From positions 1 through 7,466 of the forward strand of contig PXAS01000150.1 of the NCBI GenBank assembly GCA_003565815.1: DNA of 7,466 nt, in the 5' to 3' direction. The notes under the pieces were generated by a model. The model worked only from the letters and a program-made list of their open reading frames with translations, was not told the DNA's origin and searched no databases. Position numbers and translations under genes: made by a program. The stretch comes from PVC group bacterium (GTDB lineage Bacteria > Verrucomicrobiota > Kiritimatiellia > SS1-B-03-39 > UBA6053). Positions 1-6,004 of this stretch are shown here, piece after piece; positions within the stretch are counted from its first letter, which is position 1, and each line of letters starts with the position of its first letter.

Positions 1-1086
1 CATTATGACAGTGCCCGCGCCCTGTATCATGCCGAGGCCGGTGTAAAAATAGTGCAACGCACGGTAGAGAACCGTTTGGCGGACGGCGAACGACTCGGCG
101 ATATTCTTGCGTCCTTAAATGTGAAGCCCCCGGATGGCATTGAGTTTGATGAGATCGATACGTTCACGGAAATCGTCCCGGACCGGATCTTCAGCTTCGA
201 AAGCATCGGTCGGGGCAACCAGGCCAAGAGCAGTGTGGTGGTGCATTTTCGCCGTCGTCCGCTGATCCCGGCCGCTTTGTATGGCGCGAATCGTTTGGAG
301 ACGAAACCCAATGTCAAGATCTATGGCTACGACAGCCGTGAGACAACCGACCCCACCGTAAGCAATGGGGGCGCGTCCATCGGCAGTAATGGTCCCGTGG
401 ATTTGGGGAATCATTTGATTTTTGACGGCACGATCCTCCTTGGAGAATCCCTGGACGGGATGTTGGCTGCCTGCGGCAATTGTGAACAATTCGTACAGGT
501 GGAGATCGGTCATCAAAACCCGGACCCTTTGGGGTTGTTGGACGGCGGTCAAATGCAGGAAACCTTCGAAGCGACAATCGCCGGGAACAACAATGAAGGT
601 GCGTTGGATGCGGAGGGGGATAGCTTGGGCCCCATTACGTCCATTCACCTGACCGACGGCGACGAAATCACGCTCACCAGCGGCGATTATTATTTTACGA
701 ACTTCAATATGCAACCGCATTCCAAGCTGAACATCGACGATTCGGAAGGCCCCGTGCGCATTTTCATGGATGGAGGCTTTAACATTCAACCCAATACGCA
801 TGTGACTGTGAAGTCCGAGACCCCCTGGGGATTTCAAATTATCTCCAGATCCGCTGAAGACGTGAACCTGCAACCCAACGGGAATCTGATCGCCTATATC
901 TATGCGCCGAATTCAAAGATCGAATTGAAACCGGGCAACAAAGTTTTGGGCGCTTTTTGGGGGAAATCCGCCAATGTGCAACCCGGGACACACGGGTCCA
1001 TCTGGCTGGACACCAGTTTGACTGAACAGATGCTGATGAACAACCTGGAAACGCATGCCTGGTATGAACAACACGGCTCTTTTTAA
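1..1086 (+). CDS. PilX-like pilus assembly protein, 5' end cut by window edge
   Basis: The frame is open from base 1 to a TAA at 1084-1086, giving 361 visible residues. It begins HYDSARALYHAEAG, which is the end of a PilX-type N-terminal region. Alignment with the full-length paralogue at 3723-4952 starts at that protein's residue 50, so only about 49 residues (leader peptide and hydrophobic helix) lie outside the window. By hand count about 57 of the first 83 aligned residues are identical; similarity then drops and returns at GGASIGSN, DPLGLLD, TLTSGDYY, GPVRIF and the final HAWYEQ-x-GSF. The C-terminal half alternates short beta strands and turns (GDYY, GPVRIFMDGGF, YIYAPNSKIEL), like the beta-rich domain often attached to PilX_N proteins (DUF7305-like, from memory). 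Visible residues C158 and C161 form a C-x-N-C-E motif shared with the paralogue. By inference it is a minor pilin or tip-associated pilus component. An internal GTG at 52 is not the true start. Confidence 0.8.
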   Translation, partial: HYDSARALYHAEAGVKIVQRTVENRLADGERLGDILASLNVKPPDGIEFDEIDTFTEIVPDRIFSFESIGRGNQAKSSVVVHFRRRPLIPAALYGANRLETKPNVKIYGYDSRETTDPTVSNGGASIGSNGPVDLGNHLIFDGTILLGESLDGMLAACGNCEQFVQVEIGHQNPDPLGLLDGGQMQETFEATIAGNNNEGALDAEGDSLGPITSIHLTDGDEITLTSGDYYFTNFNMQPHSKLNIDDSEGPVRIFMDGGFNIQPNTHVTVKSETPWGFQIISRSAEDVNLQPNGNLIAYIYAPNSKIELKPGNKVLGAFWGKSANVQPGTHGSIWLDTSLTEQMLMNNLETHAWYEQHGSF

Positions 1087-1111
1087 TGGGGGCTGACTCC
1101 GTGAGATCGTC

Positions 1112-1570
1112 TTAAGGCCGCCAGACCATGACATTCACGTGTTGTCGGCCCCATTGCAGGGCCTGGCGATGGGATTTGTAGAATAAATCCAACTTGTGTC
1201 CCTTGATGGCGCCGCCCCGATCCTCCACGATCCCCCAGCCGTATCCGGGCACATGCACCACGGTGCCGAAAGGCAATACCGAGGTGTCGGCGGCCACGGT
1301 GCCGGGCCGGGCCATGGTCCCCGAGGCGGTGAGGCCCACGACTTTCGGCTTGCCCCGGTCCGGGCCCGAGGCGATGACCGGCCGGCCCAGGCGCCACCAG
1401 CTCCGTTTCCAGTTGCAGCAAATCTGACAATCGCAGTACCCCGTCACCTCCATGCGCATCACCGTGTCCGCCGGCCTGCGAGGGCGGGGCACGTGACGGT
1501 GCGTGGCACAGCCCGAACCGATTACCGCGAACAGCATCGGCAAGGCCATTATACGAAACAAAGCTTTCAT
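1112..1570 (-). CDS. 3D-domain (three-aspartate) cell-wall lipoprotein
   Basis: This 152-residue protein begins MKALFRIMALPMLFAVIGSGC, a signal peptide with a plausible lipidation cysteine at residue 21. The residue at -3 is Gly rather than Leu, so the lipobox is imperfect. The rest is a 3D domain, the fold shared with the catalytic part of MltA-type lytic transglycosylases and found in peptidoglycan-remodelling proteins. The three aspartates are visible: D95 (AADTSVLPFGT), D117 (VEDRGGAIKG) and D128 (KLDLFY). A cysteine cluster, YCDCQICC at 45-52, precedes them. The likely role is peptidoglycan cleavage at the outer-membrane or periplasmic face. The ATG at 1568-1570 was chosen because it places a signal peptide at the N-terminus; the frame is open upstream to an ATG at 1768, and an ATG at 1630 is an alternative. 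It converges with the PilX-like gene (25 bases between stop codons) and diverges from the pilin operon. It is visibly richer in GC than the pilin genes. Confidence 0.8.
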   Translation of the reverse strand: MKALFRIMALPMLFAVIGSGCATHRHVPRPRRPADTVMRMEVTGYCDCQICCNWKRSWWRLGRPVIASGPDRGKPKVVGLTASGTMARPGTVAADTSVLPFGTVVHVPGYGWGIVEDRGGAIKGHKLDLFYKSHRQALQWGRQHVNVMVWRP

Positions 1571-1682
1571 TTTGATGACGCTAACATGATTTCGGAAGGA
1601 TACAAGACCAAGCCGAACGAATCTCGGCATGAGACCTGCTTCATGTCCTGATAAAAAAATAACCATTCTGCGACCGTTTTTT

Positions 1683-1712
1683 CTGTCACAAACATACCGA
1701 ATGTGTGATAAT
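1683..1712 (+). promoter_or_regulatory. Candidate sigma70-type promoter of the pilin operon
   Basis: CTGTCA at 1683-1688 matches four of six bases of the -35 consensus. GATAAT at 1707-1712 matches five of six of the -10 consensus and is preceded by TG one base upstream (an extended -10, TGTGATAAT). The spacer is 18 bases. It lies in the divergent gap between the lipoprotein gene and the first pilin gene. It would start transcription near 1719, leaving a leader of roughly 48 bases before the ATG at 1767. Sequence match only. No equally good promoter for the opposite-strand lipoprotein gene could be assigned in the AT-rich part of the gap. Confidence 0.45.
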
Positions 1713-1736
1713 GTAGATGGAAAGTGCAGAGAAGCG

Positions 1737-1754
1737 TATCGCATTGCGATAGGA
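1737..1754 (+). promoter_or_regulatory. Leader hairpin touching the pilin-operon ribosome binding site
   Basis: TATCGC (1737-1742) and GCGATA (1746-1751) form a perfect six-base-pair stem with the three-base loop ATT. The last stem base is the first base of AGGA (1751-1754), the only Shine-Dalgarno-like sequence before the ATG at 1767. The spacing of 12 bases to that ATG is long. GCG at 1734-1736 can also pair with CGC at 1756-1758, enclosing the AGGA. The structure is seen directly; a role in controlling translation of the first pilin gene is inference. Confidence 0.4.
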
Positions 1755-1766
1755 ACGCGTGTCATC

Positions 1767-2288
1767 ATGAAAAAAATTTATAACATTTGCAAAGTTGAAA
1801 AGAACGAACGGACCACCGCTCGTTCGGGATTTACGTTGATCGAGATTATGATGGTGGCCATGTTGACGGTGTTGGTGGGGAGTTTTACGGTGACTTCGGC
1901 GCGGGCCCGATTCCCGAGGATGCGGGTGGATCAGGTGTCTTCCCGCCTGGCCTTTAAACTGCAAATGGCCCGTTCCGAGGCGATTGCCGAAAATGAAATT
2001 GTTTACGTTTCCCTGGAGCCGACCTCACTTGGATTTCGGACTTGGCGCAATTCCGATGTCGATGACAACGGTTTGATACGATCCGTCCCCGTCCATGTGC
2101 TTGGAGATCCCGATTTGGTCTCTTTGGAATCCGATTGGACCGAGGGTGCCTTCAATGCATACGGTCAATTCATCACGACACCCGGCCAACGGGAAATGCG
2201 AACCGTCACCACGGTGATGACTTCCGCGGGTGGCGCAAATCGCATTGAACTGGTTTTACGTGGTTCGGGAGCCATTACCAAAAGGTAG
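1767..2288 (+). CDS. GspH/FimT-like pseudopilin
   Basis: This 173-residue protein has a type III signal peptide: a basic 21-residue leader ending SG, then FTLIEIMMVAMLTVLVGSF. Prepilin peptidase would cut between G21 and F22, and the conserved glutamate at mature position 5 is E26. Downstream, SSRLAFKLQMARSEAI (58-73) and the following VYVSL strand match the GspH/FimT pattern, in which an amphipathic helix rich in ARSEA leads into a beta-rich pilin head. It is the first gene of the pilin operon and is followed nine bases later by the PilV-like gene. It likely acts as a minor pseudopilin in the priming complex of a type IV pilus or related secretion filament. The ATG at 1767 was preferred because it gives a short basic leader; the same frame is open upstream to 1629, but that would add 46 non-conserved residues ahead of the pilin leader and cover the candidate promoter. 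Confidence 0.85.
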   Translation: MKKIYNICKVEKNERTTARSGFTLIEIMMVAMLTVLVGSFTVTSARARFPRMRVDQVSSRLAFKLQMARSEAIAENEIVYVSLEPTSLGFRTWRNSDVDDNGLIRSVPVHVLGDPDLVSLESDWTEGAFNAYGQFITTPGQREMRTVTTVMTSAGGANRIELVLRGSGAITKR

Positions 2289-2297
2289 TCGGAAAGC

Positions 2298-2696
2298 ATG
2301 AAAACATTTACGCACAGTCAAACGTTTCGAAAACAGACGCGGAAAAACAAAATTTCCCGGAAGGGATTCACCCTGCCGGAAGTCGTGATCACCAGTCTTG
2401 TGATTGTCCTGATGATGTTGCCGCTGTCCCGCTTGGCTTTTACAACCCTCACCCGCACGCGCTATGCACGGGATGTGGGAGATGTCGTGGCCGTTGGGCA
2501 ACAAAAATTGGAGCAATTTTCAGACATGGACTACGCTGACATCGTTTCGGGAAACGAAGTCGTGGACGGTTATACCCTGAGATGGGTGGTCAGCAATGTG
2601 GCGGGCCATGACGCAAAATTGGTCCAACTTGAAGTCAACTGGCAGATTTTGGGCCGTGAACTCTCTTTGGATTTTAATAACGTGTACACTCGGTGA
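2298..2696 (+). CDS. PilV-like minor pilin (prepilin-type N-terminal cleavage protein)
   Basis: This 132-residue protein has a basic leader (1-23) ending RKG, then FTLPEVVITSLVIVLMMLPL, a prepilin hydrophobic helix with glutamate at mature position 5 (E28). Cleavage is expected after G23. Proline at position 4 of the mature protein is unusual but seen in PilV/GspI-like proteins. The remainder (about 85 residues) has QQKLEQFSDMDYADIVSG followed by beta strands, reminiscent of the PilV pattern of a helix containing KLE then a small sheet. A GGA at 2291-2293 can serve as a weak ribosome binding site. Its TGA stop (2694-2696) overlaps a GTG at 2693, and the PilW-like gene starts there or at 2702, so the two are probably translationally coupled. 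The family call rests on the N-terminus, the size and the gene order between GspH-like and PilW-like genes. Confidence 0.75.
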   Translation: MKTFTHSQTFRKQTRKNKISRKGFTLPEVVITSLVIVLMMLPLSRLAFTTLTRTRYARDVGDVVAVGQQKLEQFSDMDYADIVSGNEVVDGYTLRWVVSNVAGHDAKLVQLEVNWQILGRELSLDFNNVYTR

Positions 2697-2701
2697 TCCC
2701 C

Positions 2702-3691
2702 ATGAATGACTTCAATACCCTATTGGTTCGCTTTATTTCTCGCCTGACCGCTCGAAAAATCGAATCGACGCCCCATCGGCGCACATCCGGTTTCACCTTG
2801 GTGGAACTGTTGGTGTCTTCCGGGTTGATGACGATAGTTTTGGCGGCTTTCGTGGGTGGGTTCCTTCAACATCGGCGAATCCACCATGAAAAAAACATCG
2901 AGCAGGAATTACAGCAAAACCTGCGCACGGCCATGACTTTTTTGCAACGGGATTTGCGATATGCCGGCAGTGGCATGGTGATGGGCGGCGAGAACATTCA
3001 AAATTGGTTTGGGGCCGATTATGGGATTCCCACCGACATGGATGGGGTGCCTTGGATTGTGGATGGCGGGGCGGATTCGGATGAACTCTACGTCATCGGC
3101 GTTTCCGGTGAACCGGTGGCGACATTGCGGGAGCTTGCTTCCGAGGGGAGCCGCGAACTGACTTTGGACCTTAATATGGACAGTTTGCTCCCATACGAAC
3201 CAATTGCTGGAGACGTGTTGCTGATCTCCGGTTTGGAGGCCGTGCATGTCGTGCAGGTAGACACGAATCAGAAGATCTGGGTCAGCCGGGAGCCGACTAC
3301 GGGTACTGTGGGGGTACACTTGATCTATCCCGAAGGCACCGAACTCCATCAGCTCAATGTCGTGCGTTATTGGGTGGATGACGTGAATGGCGTGCCGTCT
3401 TTGTTGCGCGATGATTCACGGTTTTCCTATGAGTCGAATGAAGACCGTGTGATTGCCGATGGGATCGAGCGCTTCAAACTCAATCGGACGGGAAATCTCA
3501 TAGGGATCGAATTGTTCGGACGAACCCGAAGGTTTTCCTTGGGGGGAAGCGCGGATGCCGATTCGGTCATTCGTCATGAAATGCGATCTTCAAATCGAAT
3601 CCGAAATCTTAGCCCGGGGTTGTTGATACAGGGGTGGCCCAGCAACTTGTTAATTGGAGGAGATGGGGAAGGCGAAAATCGCCCGCAATAG
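2702..3691 (+). CDS. PilW-like minor pilin
   Basis: This 329-residue protein has a long basic leader (1-30) ending TSG, then FTLVELLVSSGLMTIVLAAFV with glutamate at mature position 5 (E35). After the helix comes a stretch rich in Q, E and R, then RTAMTFLQRDLRYAGSGM, the PilW signature in which QRDLRxAG closes the N-terminal helix. The remainder is a long beta-rich head with acidic patches (GGADSDELYVIGVSG, YWVDDVNGVPSLLRDD). Length and layout match PilW-type proteins, which assemble with GspH-, PilV- and PilX-like partners in pilus initiation complexes. Two starts are possible: GTG at 2693, overlapping the preceding stop codon, or ATG at 2702; neither has a clear Shine-Dalgarno, so coupling to upstream translation is likely. 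Thirty-one bases separate it from the PilX-like gene. Confidence 0.82.
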   Translation: MNDFNTLLVRFISRLTARKIESTPHRRTSGFTLVELLVSSGLMTIVLAAFVGGFLQHRRIHHEKNIEQELQQNLRTAMTFLQRDLRYAGSGMVMGGENIQNWFGADYGIPTDMDGVPWIVDGGADSDELYVIGVSGEPVATLRELASEGSRELTLDLNMDSLLPYEPIAGDVLLISGLEAVHVVQVDTNQKIWVSREPTTGTVGVHLIYPEGTELHQLNVVRYWVDDVNGVPSLLRDDSRFSYESNEDRVIADGIERFKLNRTGNLIGIELFGRTRRFSLGGSADADSVIRHEMRSSNRIRNLSPGLLIQGWPSNLLIGGDGEGENRPQ

Positions 3692-3722
3692 AAAAAATAT
3701 TTTATTCAAACAGGAGAAAACA

Positions 3723-4952
3723 ATGAACACAAATCAGATCAAGAAAATGAATCCCACTTCCAAAAGTGGATTTCTGTTGTTTTACGTGATGGGAACGCTT
3801 GCCTTGTTGTCCTTGGCGGCCATGATCTCCCTGAACAGTGCCCGTCTGGAATCCCGAACGGCGAGGAACCACTATGATGCGGCCCGGGCCATGTATCATG
3901 CGGAGGCGGGGGTCACCTTGACCAAAGCCATGGTGGAGGAGCGCTTGCAAATGGGCGAGAGCCTGTCAAATATTCTTGCGAGTTTGAAGGTTTCTCCGCC
4001 CAATGGCGTAGACTTTGATGAAATCACAGAATTTCGTGAGATTGTGCCCGAGCGTATTTTTAGTTTCGAGAGCATTGGGCGGAGCAACCACGCCAAAGCC
4101 AGTGTGGTCGTGCATTATCGACGCCAGCCCAGGATGACGTTGGGATTATTTGGGTACATGAGCCTCGACGCGGGCAATCATGTGAGCATTTATGGTTATG
4201 ACAGCCGTTATGTGATCAATCCCACCCCGAATGACAACAATGGCGGGGCCTCGATTGGTAGCAATTATGTCATTAAATTGGCATCGAATAATTTCACCTT
4301 CAACGGTTCCGTCCTGCTTGGCGAAACCGGAGAGGGGTTGGATCCGGATTGTACGAATTGCGAATCAAGCGATTATACAATGGTTCATGTCGGGTATGTT
4401 GACAAAGATCCTTTGGGTTTACTCGACGATGGCCCATTGTCTCAAGAGTTTGACTCGGTGATCTTCAACAATGACAACGCGTCGGCCGAAATCTACGGAG
4501 ACATTTTGAATATTGCCAATCGTCAAGAGGTGACGCTCACTTCGGGTGACTATTATCTGACGAGTGTCGTCGTGGGTACACATGGAAGCCTGACGATCGA
4601 TTCATCAGAGGGTCCCGTACGCATATTTTTAGACGGAGGGTTCCACATGAGCAATCATACGGAATTACGCTCAAATGGAGGTTCGCCGCAGGATTTTCAA
4701 ATTTTTTCCAAATCGTCGGAAATGATTAGGGTGCTTCCTCATGGAGGCTTGGGGGCATTTATCTATGCCCCGCTTGCGGAATTTCGACTTCAACCGTTGG
4801 TTGGGGGGGGGGATTTCAAAGGAAATGTATGGGCAAATCAAGTCGAAATCCGTCCACATGGAAATATCTATGTCGATACCAGCAATGCAAATCAGCACCT
4901 GTCCAATCATTTGGAGCTTCACGCTTGGTACGAGCAACAGGGCAGTTTCTGA
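3723..4952 (+). CDS. PilX-like pilus assembly protein with beta-rich C-terminal domain
   Basis: This 409-residue protein is the last gene of the pilin operon. AGGAGA at 3712-3717 is a strong Shine-Dalgarno for the ATG at 3723; the frame is open from 3654, but an earlier start would overlap the PilW-like gene. A leader ending KSG precedes FLLFYVMGTLALLSLAAMISL. Mature position 5 is Tyr (Y21), not Glu, as in PilX- and GspK-type tip proteins. NSARLESRTARNHYDAARAMYHAEAG (38-63) is the PilX N-terminal signature. Residues 150-409 are beta-rich with TLTSGDYYL, GPVRIFLDGGF and GAFIYAPLAEF, as in DUF7305-like domains (from memory). C210 and C213 form C-T-N-C-E; the C-terminus is HAWYEQQGSF; both are shared with the paralogue at 1-1086. 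Residues 361-363 are three glycines encoded by a ten-G tract. The likely role is a minor pilin or tip subunit, possibly surface-exposed. Confidence 0.85.
   Translation: MNTNQIKKMNPTSKSGFLLFYVMGTLALLSLAAMISLNSARLESRTARNHYDAARAMYHAEAGVTLTKAMVEERLQMGESLSNILASLKVSPPNGVDFDEITEFREIVPERIFSFESIGRSNHAKASVVVHYRRQPRMTLGLFGYMSLDAGNHVSIYGYDSRYVINPTPNDNNGGASIGSNYVIKLASNNFTFNGSVLLGETGEGLDPDCTNCESSDYTMVHVGYVDKDPLGLLDDGPLSQEFDSVIFNNDNASAEIYGDILNIANRQEVTLTSGDYYLTSVVVGTHGSLTIDSSEGPVRIFLDGGFHMSNHTELRSNGGSPQDFQIFSKSSEMIRVLPHGGLGAFIYAPLAEFRLQPLVGGGDFKGNVWANQVEIRPHGNIYVDTSNANQHLSNHLELHAWYEQQGSF
4803..4812 (+). repeat. Ten-G homopolymer inside the PilX-like gene
   Basis: Ten consecutive G (three GGG glycine codons plus the first base of a GAT) interrupt the beta-rich domain of the PilX-like protein at residues 361-364. 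The aligned part of the paralogue (around 930-960) has no such tract. Poly-G runs of this length are known slippage sites for phase variation, including in the neisserial pilus-tip gene pilC. After the tract all three frames remain open: the normal frame stops at 4952, a one-base loss would read to 4983, and a one-base gain to 5011. The tract and frames are seen directly; variation is inference, and a homopolymer sequencing error cannot be excluded. Confidence 0.85.
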
Positions 4953-5070
4953 TTTTCCGATTCTCCGGAATTCACGCCGTTGATCGCCGATCCAATCCCT
5001 CACGGTTTTGAGAAGGGGGGAGCGGTTTGCATTTTTCTTCGTCTTCTTTGCAGATTTTCAAGAAAAACGC

Positions 5071-5099
5071 TGGACAGTTGCCCCGGAAACGCGTATCTG
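5071..5099 (+). promoter_or_regulatory. Candidate promoter for rpmI-rplT
   Basis: TGGACA at 5071-5076 matches five of six bases of the -35 consensus. It is followed after exactly 17 bases by TATCTG at 5094-5099, a weaker -10 (three of six, with the important leading TAT kept). It lies in the 206-base gap between the PilX-like gene and rpmI and would give a leader of about 50 bases. Since the upstream genes are pilins and infC is absent, the ribosomal genes probably need a promoter of their own here. Sequence match only. Confidence 0.35.
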
Positions 5100-5106
5100 T
5101 TCCCGC

Positions 5107-5135
5107 CCGTCACATGATCGGACGGAAGATTTTTT
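5107..5135 (+). promoter_or_regulatory. Hairpin plus T-run in the rpmI leader (possible attenuator)
   Basis: CCGTC (5107-5111) pairs with GACGG (5121-5125) across a nine-base loop. Four bases later comes TTTTTT (5130-5135), 23 bases before the rpmI ATG. The stem is short and the T-run is not directly adjacent, so this is a poor intrinsic terminator. It sits where ribosomal protein L20 operons of other bacteria carry autoregulatory leader structures. A control role is inference and weak. Confidence 0.25.
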
Positions 5136-5158
5136 GAACACAAACCCCCAATTTTATC

Positions 5159-5347
5159 ATGGCAAAATCCGGAAAAACCCGAAAATCCGCATCCAAACGC
5201 TTTAAAAAAACCGGCACCGGCAAGTTGATCTTCCGTTCGCCCGGTACTCGTCACCTGTTGACCAGCAAATCCCGCAAGCGCAAGCGCCGTTTGGGCAAGG
5301 ACAATGTGATGTCCCCCGGAGACGCCGCCCGCTACACCTCCATTTAA
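5159..5347 (+). CDS. rpmI: Large ribosomal subunit protein bL35
   Basis: This 62-residue, strongly basic protein reads MAKSGKTRKSASKRFKKTGTG at its start and RHLLTSKSRKRKRRLGK in the middle (residues 36-52), which is the bL35 pattern, ending with an acidic-basic tail containing DAARYTSI. Length is normal for the family. bL35 is a structural protein of the 50S subunit. The ATG at 5159 has no clear Shine-Dalgarno. It is followed 45 bases later by rplT, the usual partner. The gene expected upstream, infC, is not present; a pilin operon ends 206 bases before it instead. Confidence 0.96.
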   Translation: MAKSGKTRKSASKRFKKTGTGKLIFRSPGTRHLLTSKSRKRKRRLGKDNVMSPGDAARYTSI

Positions 5348-5392
5348 TTCATTCCACGATTTTTTCCCAATTGATTTCCCAGGAGTCATCCC

Positions 5393-5749
5393 ATGCCCCG
5401 CGCAACCAACGCCCCCGCTTCCCGCAAACGCCGTAAAAACCGCCTGAAACTTGCCAAAGGTTTCCGCGGTAGCCGCAGCAAATTGTTCCGCACCGCCACC
5501 GAATCGGTGGACCGTGCCCAATGCATGGCTTTTGTTCATCGCAAAACCAAAAAACGCGATTACCGCGCCCTTTGGATCACCCGTATTTCCGCCGCCGTGA
5601 AGCCTTACGGCCTCAATTACAGCACCTTTATGAACGGCATCAACAAAGCCGGCATCGAATTGAATCGCAAAATGCTCTCCGAGATTGCCATTCATGATCC
5701 CGAGGGCTTCGCGGGCATTGTCGAGCAGGCCAAAGCCAAACTCGGTTGA
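5393..5749 (+). CDS. rplT: Large ribosomal subunit protein bL20
   Basis: This 118-residue protein has the bL20 layout. A very basic N-terminal extension that threads into 23S rRNA contains KRRKNRLKLAKGFRGSRSKL (residues 13-32). The globular part follows with DRAQCMAFVHRKTKKRDYR, LWITRISAA and the GLNYSTFMNGINKAGIELNR stretch, then the C-terminal helix ending EQAKAKLG. The length is typical. bL20 is needed for early 50S assembly and in several bacteria represses its own operon by binding the mRNA leader. AGGAG at 5381-5385 is a good Shine-Dalgarno for the ATG at 5393. It probably shares a transcript with rpmI. pheS, a frequent downstream neighbour, is absent; the next gene is the small basic protein. 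Confidence 0.97.
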   Translation: MPRATNAPASRKRRKNRLKLAKGFRGSRSKLFRTATESVDRAQCMAFVHRKTKKRDYRALWITRISAAVKPYGLNYSTFMNGINKAGIELNRKMLSEIAIHDPEGFAGIVEQAKAKLG

Positions 5750-5776
5750 TCTTTGGATTCATGACGATATGACCAC

Positions 5777-5792
5777 GAGGCGATTCGGCCTC
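5777..5792 (+). other. Short hairpin between rplT and the small basic gene
   Basis: GAGGC (5777-5781) and GCCTC (5788-5792) form a perfect five-base-pair stem with a six-base loop, 27 bases after the rplT stop. No T-run follows, so it is not a convincing terminator; it may be an mRNA-stability or processing structure. TAAAAT at 5815-5820 just downstream resembles a -10 box, without a good -35 box. Confidence 0.25.
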
Positions 5793-5848
5793 AAATCCGT
5801 TCAATTTCACATTCTAAAATTTCAAAACCCATTTAGTGGAGATTCCCC

Positions 5849-6004
5849 ATGTCAATGCATCGCAGCTTAAAAGGATCCAGCAAGATCGCCAAACGGCGAA
5901 ACGTACTCAAGCGTTTCGAACGTGTGGATATTCTCAAATCCCGCGGAGAATGGAAGGAAGGCGATCGTGCGTTCGGATTACGGAAAACCAAGCCCAACAT
6001 CTAA
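5849..6004 (+). CDS. PVC-type small basic protein (TIGR04137-like)
   Basis: This 51-residue basic protein starts MSMHRSLKGSSK, continues KRRNVLKRFERVDILKSRG and ends EWKEGDRAFGLRKTKPNI. The pattern MSxHxSLK, RNVLxRxER, GxWxEGDxxxGLxK agrees with the small basic protein family annotated in Verrucomicrobia, Chlamydiae and relatives, recalled as TIGR04137. No function is established for the family to my knowledge; its charge and its placement after rpmI-rplT suggest contact with ribosomal RNA or ribosomes. GGAG at 5838-5841 lies seven bases before the ATG at 5849, a good ribosome binding site. The ATG two codons downstream (5855) is a less likely start. The last 38 bases overlap the rluB start region in another frame. 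It is the strongest taxonomic clue in the window. Confidence 0.88.
   Translation: MSMHRSLKGSSKIAKRRNVLKRFERVDILKSRGEWKEGDRAFGLRKTKPNI
5954..5961 (+). promoter_or_regulatory. Ribosome binding site that fixes the rluB GTG start
   Basis: AAGGAAGG lies five bases before the GTG at 5967, inside the 3' end of the small basic gene (codons for W-K-E-G). There is no ATG in this frame between here and the conserved S4 domain. This site is the main reason to start rluB at 5967 rather than at the upstream GTG at 5922, and it implies that the two genes share one mRNA. Confidence 0.65.

Noticed and set aside
115..873. Long open frame of 252 residues on the minus strand
   Set aside because: It lies wholly opposite the PilX-like gene, shows no recognisable motif, and the plus-strand frame is supported by strong similarity to the paralogue at 3723-4952.
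4955..4970. TTCCG/CGGAA hairpin just after the PilX-like stop
   Set aside because: The five-pair stem has no T-run after it, so a terminator call for the pilin operon would be unsupported.
5000..5695. Minus-strand open frame of 231 residues, rich in Gly and Ala
   Set aside because: It is the antisense of rpmI and rplT, whose products are unambiguous ribosomal proteins; the Gly/Ala-rich composition is what antisense of such codons produces.
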